Assembly: GCA_050945855.1 (NCBI GenBank) | Contig: JBMNTS010000039.1 | Span: forward strand, 1 to 10,913 | DNA length: 10,913 nt | Reading direction: 5' to 3' | Origin: CAYSNP01 sp050945855 | GTDB taxonomy: Bacteria; Bacillota; Clostridia; Christensenellales; DTU072 | Part shown: one piece after another, positions 1-5,513 of the stretch | Position numbering within the stretch: the first letter of the stretch is position 1 | Layout: each line of letters starts with the position of its first letter | Notes under the pieces: generated by a model | The model's database searches: none | The model's input: only the letters and a program-made list of their open reading frames with translations | Told to the model about the DNA's origin: nothing | Made by a program: the position numbers and the translations under genes

Positions 1-28
1 GAGGGTTCAAATCCCTCCTTCTCCGCCA
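1..28 (+). tRNA. tRNA-Ser, 3' end only (partial at left edge)
   Basis: Bases 1-5 and 13-17 (GAGGG/CCCTC) form the T stem around the loop TTCAAAT. Bases 18-24 (CTTCTCC) are the 3' acceptor strand, G25 is the discriminator and CCA 26-28 is encoded. The implied 5' acceptor GGAGAAG and the G discriminator fit serine tRNAs. The anticodon lies outside the window, so the isoacceptor is unknown, and the serine identity is inferred from the acceptor and discriminator alone. Confidence 0.8.
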
Positions 29-31
29 ATC

Positions 32-58
32 AAAAGACCGCAAAATTGCGGTCTTTTT
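32..58 (+). terminator. intrinsic terminator of the tRNA-Ser transcript
   Basis: AAAAGACCGC (32-41) pairs with GCGGTCTTTT (48-57) around the loop AAAATT, and the 3' arm runs into five Ts (54-58). It begins four bases after the tRNA CCA end, the usual place for a tRNA terminator. Because the stem is flanked by A and T runs it could also work on the opposite strand. Confidence 0.85.
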
Positions 59-70
59 CAATAAGCCAAT

Positions 71-88
71 AGGGATTTGAACCCCTAG
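71..88 (-). repeat. inverted copy of the tRNA T-arm sequence
   Basis: Read on the - strand, this stretch repeats the 14 bases GGGTTCAAATCCCT found at 3-16 of the tRNA-Ser T arm. The flanks can form only an imperfect T-stem, and no acceptor stem or anticodon arm can be found around it, so it is not a second tRNA. It could be a tRNA fragment or an old recombination footprint. However, tRNA attachment sites normally give direct repeats, not inverted ones. Confidence 0.4.
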
Positions 89-100
89 GGCACGAAAGGG

Positions 101-126
101 AAAAAGCACTTGCCGGTGGCAAGTGC
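101..126 (-). terminator. intrinsic terminator of the GyrI-like gene
   Basis: On the - strand GCACTTGCC (126-118) pairs perfectly with GGCAAGTGC (114-106) around the loop ACC and is followed by TTTTT (105-101). This nine-base-pair stem lies about 40 bases past the stop codon of the gene at 165-797. On the + strand there is no T run after the stem. Confidence 0.85.
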
Positions 127-164
127 GCCTTGAGTGCGCCGAAAGCTAAGCTTGAGGCGTGAAA

Positions 165-797
165 CTATTTTTTTATTATAGGGTGGCGTATCACTGTTTT
201 CCACTTTGCGGGCTCGACTTTTCTGATGTTCGAAAGATATATCTCGTGGTGCAGACGATTATCGGAAAAACCGCTTGCATAACCCTTTTCTTCCAAATAT
301 TTGTGCATCCGTTCTACGGTAGCGGGCTCGTCGTCAAACGGGCCGTTGTGCATAATCTGAACACATAAACCTTCATGGATAGTCAAAAATTCAGCTATGG
401 AACAATCCATTTTCTTTTTACGCGATGCCTCCGTTACCGCCCAGTCAAAATCCTCTTTCTTTACAAAGTCGGGCAATCTTATAACCGAAATCCAATTAAA
501 TGTTTCTTTGTTCCGATAATCTACGCCTTTAATTCCTTCCTGCCACCAAAAACCTTCCAACGGCGGAACAACATATTCAAAAAAGCCCTCTATTTTATGA
601 TTGCCTTTGTAACTCATTTTAATTGTATAAGCTATCCCGTAAAGCACCGCCATTGCCTGCTGATATGCTCCGCCCTCTTTATTAGGGTCGCCTTTGCCGC
701 GTACGGCAATATAGTTTATCGGAGGTACTTCTATGATTTCCGGTTTGTCTTTGGGTAAATAAAACTCTTTGTACTCTGTCTTAAAATCAAAAGCCAT
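165..797 (-). CDS. GyrI-like small-molecule-binding domain protein
   Basis: A 210-residue cytoplasmic protein of the GyrI-like/SOUL-type effector-binding family (COG4832 style). It stands alone, without the MerR/AraC DNA-binding domain often fused to such domains. Family-like features are the N-terminal YLPKDKPEIIEVPPINYIAV segment at about residues 13-32, RGKGDPN just after it, and a central aromatic stretch EGFWWQEG at about 80-87. Some stand-alone family members hydrolyse cyclopropane-containing toxins and others bind drugs; the sequence does not say which applies here. The ATG at 797 is preceded by AGAGG about six bases upstream. A promoter with a palindrome lies upstream and a strong terminator follows, so it is probably transcribed alone. 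It looks more AT-rich than the glutamate synthase genes. Family assignment is fairly sure; function is not. Confidence 0.8.
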   Translation of the reverse strand: MAFDFKTEYKEFYLPKDKPEIIEVPPINYIAVRGKGDPNKEGGAYQQAMAVLYGIAYTIKMSYKGNHKIEGFFEYVVPPLEGFWWQEGIKGVDYRNKETFNWISVIRLPDFVKKEDFDWAVTEASRKKKMDCSIAEFLTIHEGLCVQIMHNGPFDDEPATVERMHKYLEEKGYASGFSDNRLHHEIYLSNIRKVEPAKWKTVIRHPIIKK

Positions 798-823
798 TTT
801 GACCTCTTTATTACCTGTTATTT

Positions 824-857
824 ATTCTATTGTATCATAATAGAATTAACATTTTAA
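824..857 (-). promoter_or_regulatory. promoter of the GyrI-like gene with an overlapping palindrome
   Basis: On the - strand a TACAAT -10 box (834-829) lies 17 bases from a weak TTAAAA -35 box (857-852), placing transcription start near 822. A perfect 8-bp inverted repeat, ATTCTATT (824-831) and AATAGAAT (839-846) with a 7-base spacer, covers the -10 box. That arrangement is typical of a repressor operator. No regulator gene sits next to it, so the binding protein is unknown. Confidence 0.5.
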
Positions 858-932
858 GTATTACCCTTTACCGTATGAACAGGTTGCGGTTTATCAGTTA
901 AAGAAATAACATTTTCCCAGAACCCTATAGAT

Positions 933-2174
933 TTACGCCTTTTGTCGCTGCGGCGTTTTGAGAGAGCGCAAGCCGCCCCCGATTTCGTTTTTGTACGAGA
1001 GTTTGAGGAGAATGGGAGTAACAAGGGTAGTAAAGATAATCAGTATCAGTACAAACGGGAATATACCTTCGCTTATAAGCCCTGCGGATACGCCTTTTTG
1101 AGTGCAGACCAGCACCACTTCAGCGCGTACCATCATGCCCAATCCCACCCTGAGGCTGTCCATGTTAGAGAAGCGTGAAAGCTTTGCGCCAAGTCCGCAG
1201 CCTAGCAGTTTGCCCAATATTCCTGCGGCGACGATGGCAAATCCGAAAGCCACCATTTGCCCGTTAATGCTGCCGAATGAGGTCTGAATCCCTATATTGG
1301 CAAAGAAAACCGGACCGAAAATCATATAGTTGCTTGTTTCGATTTTCTGGTCCACATAATCGCGGTCGCCTATTCCCGACAGCATAAGCCCTGCAATATA
1401 CGCTCCGGTAATGTCCGCGACATTAAACCACCTTTCCGCCGCCCACGCAAACAAAAAGCAGGTCGCGAAGGCGAATATGGGTATTCTGCGGTGATGGCCG
1501 TATTGTTTTGACATCCATTTTAGCAACATCAAAATGAGCAATCCGACGACGAAAGCGGCTACAAAGAATATCGCCATAAGCCCTATTGATATGCCGATAT
1601 CCCTAACATTATTGCTGTCTTTCAGGCTGATAAGCAAAGAAAGAAGTATGACTCCGATTATATCGTCGATAATGGCGGCGGTAATGATGGATGTGCCGAT
1701 TTTTGCATTGAGTTTCCCCAGTTCCTTAAGCGTTGCCACGGTTATGCTGACCGAAGTCGCCGCCAGAATAGCGCCGTAGAAAAGATTGGAAATTATTTGC
1801 GGGCGGGTCAGCCCCGTAAAGCCGCCGTTAAAGGCGCATGCGACTATAAATCCCAGCGCGAGGGGAAATACAACGCCCAAAACGGTGATTACGACAGAAG
1901 CGACGCCCGTTTTTTTGAACTGGCTGATATCCGTCTCTATGCCGGCGGAAAACATAATCAAGATTACTCCTATCTTTGACAAAAACGCAAGCCCTTCCAA
2001 GGTTTCGCGTGTAAAGACTTCCTGACCCGGAATGTATTTGACAAGACTAAGCAAAATTCCCGCTACCAACATGCCGATAACCTGCGGCATGCCCAAACGT
2101 CTGCTTCCGATGGAAAGCAATTTCGACGATATAAGTATCAATGCCAACGGCAGCAAAAGTGTGTAGTATTCCAT
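933..2174 (-). CDS. Na+/H+ (cation:proton) antiporter, CPA2 family
   Basis: A 413-residue integral membrane protein of the Na_H_Exchanger family, with about 12 hydrophobic segments starting at residue 5. It would exchange Na+ or K+ for protons across the cytoplasmic membrane in pH and salt homeostasis. The ion-binding site is visible as adjacent Asp170-Asp171 in AAIIDDIIGVILLS. The preceding ATSVSITVATLKELGKL segment (140-156) is typical of the GerN/NapA branch, and GAYIAGLMLS and FGPVFFANIGI later are the usual C-terminal signatures. No RCK/TrkA-N regulatory domain follows, unlike KefB/KefC. The two adjacent aspartates are associated with electrogenic transport in NapA-type proteins. The start at 2174 is supported by an in-frame stop two codons upstream (TAA at 2180-2178). 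It has its own promoter (2233-2262) and a short leader ORF. Substrate specificity is not determined. Confidence 0.9.
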   Translation of the reverse strand: MEYYTLLLPLALILISSKLLSIGSRRLGMPQVIGMLVAGILLSLVKYIPGQEVFTRETLEGLAFLSKIGVILIMFSAGIETDISQFKKTGVASVVITVLGVVFPLALGFIVACAFNGGFTGLTRPQIISNLFYGAILAATSVSITVATLKELGKLNAKIGTSIITAAIIDDIIGVILLSLLISLKDSNNVRDIGISIGLMAIFFVAAFVVGLLILMLLKWMSKQYGHHRRIPIFAFATCFLFAWAAERWFNVADITGAYIAGLMLSGIGDRDYVDQKIETSNYMIFGPVFFANIGIQTSFGSINGQMVAFGFAIVAAGILGKLLGCGLGAKLSRFSNMDSLRVGLGMMVRAEVVLVCTQKGVSAGLISEGIFPFVLILIIFTTLVTPILLKLSYKNEIGGGLRSLKTPQRQKA

Positions 2175-2177
2175 AAT

Positions 2178-2207
2178 TTATTCCAAAAAAACGCCGTTAA
2201 GGCGCAT
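2178..2207 (-). other. possible 9-codon leader ORF upstream of the antiporter
   Basis: On the - strand an ATG at 2207 opens a nine-codon frame (MRLNGVFLE) that stops with TAA three bases before the antiporter ATG and in the same frame. A purine-rich AAAGGAAAGAAGAGG lies immediately upstream, whereas the antiporter ATG itself has only a weak GGA six bases away. This would suit translation by re-initiation. The frame also spans a weak CGCC/GGCG stem followed by seven Ts. It could be chance. Confidence 0.25.
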
Positions 2208-2232
2208 CCTCTTCTTTCCTTTTCTTTTGCCA

Positions 2233-2262
2233 ATTATATTACTTATTAAACACCTTAGTCAA
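2233..2262 (-). promoter_or_regulatory. sigma-A promoter of the antiporter gene
   Basis: On the - strand TTGACT (2262-2257) is followed after 18 bases by a perfect TATAAT (2238-2233), placing transcription start near 2226 and giving a leader of about 50 bases. It lies just past the stop codon of the ammonium transporter remnant, so the antiporter does not depend on that gene's promoter. Confidence 0.7.
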
Positions 2263-2269
2263 GCTTTTT

Positions 2270-2509
2270 TCATTTCTTTAAATAATATGATTGCAATCGG
2301 CCCCACAATGGCAAATTTCCCCGCTTTCGTTCCCGTTGTCCGCCGTCCAGCGAGGATACCGCGAATACGATAAAGTTTTTGGATAAGATTTTTACGGTGT
2401 TTTTCGCTCTTGCAAAGCCCGATTCCACCGCCGCGAAGCCCAGATTCATAAAGAAAACCAGCAGCGCCGCGAGCATGACCCATAGGGTGTCTATTATTGA
2501 TATTGCCAT
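2270..2509 (-). pseudogene. ammonium transporter (Amt) N-terminal remnant
   Basis: The first 54 residues match the start of Amt-family ammonium channels. There is a first membrane helix (LWVMLAALLVFFMNLGFAAV), then ESGFARAKNTVKILSKNF, the conserved loop and start of helix 2, ending at FAVSSL. After about position 2348 the reading frame loses all similarity and stops at 79 codons, where a full Amt needs roughly 400 residues and eleven helices. The expression signals remain: an AAGGAGGAG ribosome binding site sits about seven bases before the ATG, and there is a strong promoter at 2733-2762. A large internal deletion after helix 2 is the simplest reading. An overlapping frame (2259-2483) ends in a hydrophobic tail (FAIVGPIAIILFKEM) that I cannot match to Amt. 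Such genes commonly neighbour glutamate synthase, which supports the identity. Confidence 0.7.
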
Positions 2510-2597
2510 TTTGTTTGCTCCTCCTTTTTAATTTATTTGATTATCTTAACCTTAACAGCAGGTTGCCGTGGGTGGGACAAGGCCGACGTTTCTTAGA

Positions 2598-2655
2598 ATA
2601 AACAAGGGGCAACGGTACCGGTAAAGATCCCCGGCATCATTGCCCCTCTGTTTAT
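2598..2655 (-). promoter_or_regulatory. long stem-loop in the Amt 5' leader
   Basis: Bases 2598-2612 (ATAAACA then AGGGGCAA) pair with 2640-2655 (TTGCCCCT then TGTTTAT) with a single bulged C at 2648. Seven of the next nine positions continue the pairing to a nine-base apical loop at 2622-2630. The result is a nearly continuous hairpin of about 58 bases. Neither strand has a T run after it, so it is not a simple terminator. It lies in the leader of the Amt transcript between a terminator-like hairpin and the ribosome binding site. I do not recognise it as a known riboswitch. Confidence 0.5.
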
Positions 2656-2671
2656 ATTAATTACAGTATTA

Positions 2672-2715
2672 TAAAGAAAAACGGCGTCGCAGAGATTGCT
2701 CTCCAAGACGCCGTT
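2672..2715 (-). terminator. attenuator-like hairpin at the 5' end of the Amt transcript
   Basis: On the - strand AACGGCGTC (2715-2707) pairs perfectly with GACGCCGTT (2688-2680). Inside is a second helix, AGAG (2702-2699) with CTCT (2694-2691), capped by CAAT. The outer stem is followed by TTTTTCTTT. The structure starts about eleven bases after the predicted transcription start (near 2726), with no gene before it, so it would stop transcription early unless it were antagonised. On the + strand only four Ts follow, at a distance. Confidence 0.6.
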
Positions 2716-2732
2716 GGCCTTTTATGCAAGTC

Positions 2733-2762
2733 ATTGTACACTCGGCGGCAGCGATTTGTCAA
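2733..2762 (-). promoter_or_regulatory. sigma-A promoter of the Amt remnant
   Basis: On the - strand TTGACA (2762-2757) and TACAAT (2738-2733) are separated by 18 bases. Transcription would start near 2726 and give a leader of about 215 bases before the Amt ATG at 2509. It points away from the glutamate synthase promoter, whose -35 box begins 27 bases further right. Confidence 0.7.
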
Positions 2763-2788
2763 ACAATTTTGAGATGTTTCCGAAATAA

Positions 2789-2818
2789 TTGACAAGCTCA
2801 AAAGGCTTGTGCTATACT
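2789..2818 (+). promoter_or_regulatory. sigma-A promoter of the glutamate synthase operon, with a palindrome in its spacer
   Basis: TTGACA (2789-2794) and TATACT (2813-2818) are separated by 18 bases, so transcription would begin near 2825. An inverted repeat, ACAAGC (2792-2797) and GCTTGT (2805-2810) with a seven-base spacer, overlaps the -35 box and fills most of the spacer. This is a plausible repressor site. It differs from the TGTNAN7TNACA consensus of GlnR/TnrA. Confidence 0.75.
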
Positions 2819-2845
2819 CGTGTTACAATACATTATCAAATGAGC

Positions 2846-2895
2846 AAAGGCGTTCATTCGTGTGGGAAGCTATCCCTTGTGAGTGAGCGCCTTTT
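2846..2895 (+). promoter_or_regulatory. leader stem-loop of the glutamate synthase operon
   Basis: AAAGGCG (2846-2852) pairs with CGCCTTT (2888-2894). After a G-U pair, TCATTC (2854-2859) pairs with GAGTGA (2881-2886) with one wobble. GGGA (2864-2867) then pairs with TCCC (2873-2876) around the loop AGCTA. The stem ends in four Ts and then GATTT. It starts about 20 bases after the predicted transcript start and ends about 20 bases before the first ATG. It may be a weak attenuator or a protein- or ligand-binding RNA. The five-base loop does not fit the hexaloop (A1, G4) of ANTAR targets. Confidence 0.55.
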
Positions 2896-2915
2896 GATTT
2901 ATAAAGGAAAAAACC

Positions 2916-4008
2916 ATGAAGCTTGAGGGTCAGATACGAATTCCGTCCGGATGCGCCATAGCAGCCGTGATATCAAGAGAAGGACGCCTTATGACAGGCG
3001 AAAAGATTATCGAAAGCATGTTGCCCATGCACGACCGCTCAAATGGGTTGGGCGGCGGGTTTGCCGGGTATGGCATATATCCGGAATACAAAGAATTTTA
3101 TGCGTTTCATGTTTTTTATGACAATAACGACGTCCGCCTCGAATGCGAGAAGCTGCTAAAGGAAGGCTTTGAGATTGTAAAGGCGGAAACCATGCCGATA
3201 AGACTGATTCCCGAGATAACCGATATCCCGCTTATATGGAGATATTTTATAGCGCCTCTGGCGTCGGTGCTGTCCCGTCTGCAACTGGACGAAAAGGAAC
3301 ATGTGGCGCGAACGGTCACGCATATAAATACAAAGCTTGACGGCGCCTATGTGTTTTCCAGCGGAAAGAATATGGGCACTTTCAAGGCAGTCGGATTTCC
3401 CGAGGATGTGGGGCGCTTCTACCGTTTGGAGGAATACGAGGCGTACTCATGGACAGCCCACGGAAGATACCCCACCAATACTCCGGGCTGGTGGGGGGGG
3501 CGCGCATCCTTTTTCGCTGCTGGACTATTCCATAGTGCATAACGGCGAAATATCCTCTTACGACGCAAATCGGCGTTATATAGAGATGTTTGGCTATAAA
3601 TGCACGCTCCTGACCGACACCGAGGTCATCACCTATATTGCCGATTATCTTTTGCGCAGAAAGGGTCTGACGCTGGAGGAAACCGCCTCTGTCATAGCTG
3701 CTCCCTTCTGGAGCACAATCAAAGGAAAAGAAGCCCGCGAGGCGGAGCGCCTTGCGTATCTGCGAAAAATTTTCCCCAGCCTTCTGATAACGGGGCCATT
3801 TTCCATAATTCTCGGATTCGGCGGCGGTCTGATGGCGCTCAACGACAGATTGAAGCTGCGCTCCATGGTGGTCGCCGAAAAGGGAGACCGTGTGTTTATC
3901 GCAAGCGAAGAGGCCGCTATCCGGGTACTTGAGCCAGACGCGGAAAACGTGTACGCTCCCATGGGCGGGGAGGCGGTTATTGTTAAGGTAAAAGAAGGTG
4001 CTTACTGA
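2916..4008 (+). CDS. class-II glutamine amidotransferase subunit of split glutamate synthase, frameshifted
   Basis: This is the GltB N-terminal (Ntn-hydrolase) domain as a separate protein. It hydrolyses glutamine to glutamate plus ammonia for the synthase core. Restored length is about 363 residues, normal for the stand-alone subunit. Cys13 in IPSGCAIAAV is the likely nucleophile, preceded by a 12-residue segment that must be removed in Ntn enzymes. HDRSNGLGGGFAGYGIYPEY (39-58), WTAHGRYPTNTPGWWGG (179-195), then HNGEIS and LLTDTEV are the substrate-site motifs. The frame breaks in a G8 tract at 3493-3500: the first frame runs on to a stop at 3540-3542, while all conserved sequence after GWWGG lies in the +1 frame ending at 4008. 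Removing one G gives GWWGGAHPF, as the family requires. The ATG at 2916 has AAAGG eight bases upstream. The stop overlaps the next start (TGATG). As written, the enzyme would be inactive. Confidence 0.85.
3493..3500 (+). other. G8 homopolymer at the frameshift point
   Basis: Eight consecutive Gs follow TGGT. Seven Gs would keep the glutamine amidotransferase in one frame with conserved residues on both sides. This may be a real mutation, a slippage-prone switch, or a base-calling error. Confidence 0.8.
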
Positions 4009-5513
4009 TGTCGGTTAATTATATTTTCCCCGAATTTGAAGTGGTCCGCAATTATGACCGCTGTATTGCCTGCCGCGTGTGCGAGCGGCAATGCGCGAAT
4101 GAAGTACATACCTTTGATACCGAAGGCAAAATTATGCTTGCCGACGAAGCAAAGTGCGTCGATTGTCAGCGCTGCGTGTCCCTTTGTCCCACACACGCGC
4201 TTAAAATAGTAAAAAACGATTGCGCCTTCCGCGAAAACGCCAACTGGAAGAGGGACACGATAAAGGAAATTTACAAGCAGGCTTCAAGCGGCGGCGTTCT
4301 GCTTTCTTCCATGGGGAATCCGAATCCCCTGCCGGTGTATTGGGATAGGATCTTAATCAACGCTTCGCAGGTGACAAACCCCCCGATAGACCCTTTGCGC
4401 GAGCCGATGGAAACCAGGGTATTCCTCGGCAAAAAGCCGGACGAGATAAGCCGCGGCGCCGACGGCAAAATAAAAACCCAACTGCCGCCGCAGATTGAAC
4501 TTGCGATGCCGGTCATGTTTTCGGCCATGAGCTACGGCTCAATCAGCTATAACGCCCACGAAAGCCTTGCCCGGGCTGCCGTAAAACTCGGTATCCTCTA
4601 CAATACCGGGGAGGGCGGTCTGCATGAGGATTTTTATTGCAACGGAAAACATACCATAGTTCAGGTAGCGTCCGGGCGTTTTGGAGTTCATGAGGAGTAT
4701 CTGAACACCGGCGCCGCCATAGAGATAAAAATGGGACAGGGCGCAAAGCCGGGCATCGGCGGACATCTGCCGGGAGCTAAAATAGTGGGCGACATTTCCA
4801 AAACCCGTATGATACCCGAAGGCTCGGACGCGATATCCCCCGCGCCTCACCATGACATATATTCCATCGAGGATTTGCGCCAGCTGGTTTATTCGCTCAA
4901 AGAGGCGACACAGTATAGAAAGCCGGTAATCGTAAAGGTTGCCGCAGTGCATAATATCGCGTCGATTGCCAGCGGTATCGCCCGCAGCGGAGCGGATATT
5001 ATCGCTATAGACGGATTCCGCGGCGGAACGGGCGCGGCGCCCACGCGCATCCGCGATAACGTCGGCATTCCCATTGAACTTGCCCTTGCGGCGGTAGACC
5101 AGCGCCTTCGCGATGAGGGCATCCGGAATAATGTTTCACTGGTGGCGGGCGGAAGTATCCGCTCCGCTTCGGACGTGGTGAAGGCTGTGGCTCTCGGCGC
5201 CGACGCCTGCTACATTGCGACCGCCGCGCTTCTGGCGCTCGGATGCCACCTCTGCCGCACCTGCCAGACCGGAAAATGCAACTGGGGTATCGCTACACAG
5301 CGCCCCGAGCTTGTCAAACGGTTAAATCCCAATATCGGGGCGGGTAGGCTGGTCAATCTTATGACGGCATGGAGACATGAGATTAAGGAAATGATGGGCG
5401 GTATGGGTATTAATTCAATCGAGGCGCTGCGCGGAAACCGACTTATGCTGCGCGGCGTCGGCATGACGGAAAAGGAGCTTGAGATTCTCGGTATCTCACA
5501 CGCGGGCGAATGA
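4008..5513 (+). CDS. glutamate synthase core: 2x[4Fe-4S] ferredoxin domain plus FMN domain
   Basis: The 501-residue synthase subunit combines ammonia with 2-oxoglutarate and reduces the iminoglutarate on FMN to make glutamate in the cytoplasm. The N-terminus carries two [4Fe-4S] motifs, Cys19-22-25-29 and Cys50-53-56-60. The FMN-binding TIM barrel follows: FSAMSYGSISYNAHESLARA, then NTGEGGLHEDFY, IEIKMGQGAKPGIGGHLPG, SPAPHHDIYSIEDLRQL, IDGFRGGTGAAPT and VAGGSIRSASDVVKA. A late cysteine cluster (413, 416, 419, 423; CHLCRTCQTGKC) corresponds to the [3Fe-4S] region of GltB. The amidotransferase and GXGXG domains are separate genes on either side, the arrangement known from archaea, Thermotogae and many Clostridia. 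The start overlaps the previous stop by one base, with GAAGG about nine bases upstream, so translation is probably coupled. The stop overlaps the next ATG (ATGA). Confidence 0.93.
   Translation: MSVNYIFPEFEVVRNYDRCIACRVCERQCANEVHTFDTEGKIMLADEAKCVDCQRCVSLCPTHALKIVKNDCAFRENANWKRDTIKEIYKQASSGGVLLSSMGNPNPLPVYWDRILINASQVTNPPIDPLREPMETRVFLGKKPDEISRGADGKIKTQLPPQIELAMPVMFSAMSYGSISYNAHESLARAAVKLGILYNTGEGGLHEDFYCNGKHTIVQVASGRFGVHEEYLNTGAAIEIKMGQGAKPGIGGHLPGAKIVGDISKTRMIPEGSDAISPAPHHDIYSIEDLRQLVYSLKEATQYRKPVIVKVAAVHNIASIASGIARSGADIIAIDGFRGGTGAAPTRIRDNVGIPIELALAAVDQRLRDEGIRNNVSLVAGGSIRSASDVVKAVALGADACYIATAALLALGCHLCRTCQTGKCNWGIATQRPELVKRLNPNIGAGRLVNLMTAWRHEIKEMMGGMGINSIEALRGNRLMLRGVGMTEKELEILGISHAGE

Noticed and set aside
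101..140. Tandem repeat or CRISPR-like unit in CAAGTGCGCC / TTGAGTGCGCC
   Set aside because: There are only two short imperfect copies, one of them part of the terminator stem, and no spacing regularity.
71..165. A second tRNA gene on the - strand next to tRNA-Ser
   Set aside because: Only the T-loop region is present. No acceptor stem or anticodon arm can be built, and the neighbouring hairpin is a terminator.
375..758. 127-codon + strand frame opposite the GyrI-like gene
   Set aside because: It is antisense to a gene with a clear family, has no convincing ribosome binding site, and its residue content looks like shadow coding.
2259..2483. 74-codon - strand frame with hydrophobic tail overlapping the Amt remnant
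   Set aside because: It overlaps the better-supported Amt frame, which has the AAGGAGGAG site. Its N-terminal part is just the shifted reading of Amt codons, and the tail matches no family I recognise.
2846..2895. ANTAR-type antitermination target before the glutamate synthase operon
   Set aside because: Only one hairpin is present on this transcript, and its loop is five bases. ANTAR targets need two adjacent hairpins with hexaloops carrying A1 and G4.
2825..2915. T-box or glutamine riboswitch in the glutamate synthase leader
   Set aside because: The leader is only about 90 bases and has no T-box sequence or specifier loop. The hairpin does not match the glutamine riboswitch core as I know it.
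4539..4952. 137-codon - strand frame inside the glutamate synthase core
   Set aside because: It is antisense to highly conserved FMN-domain sequence, with no promoter or ribosome binding site.
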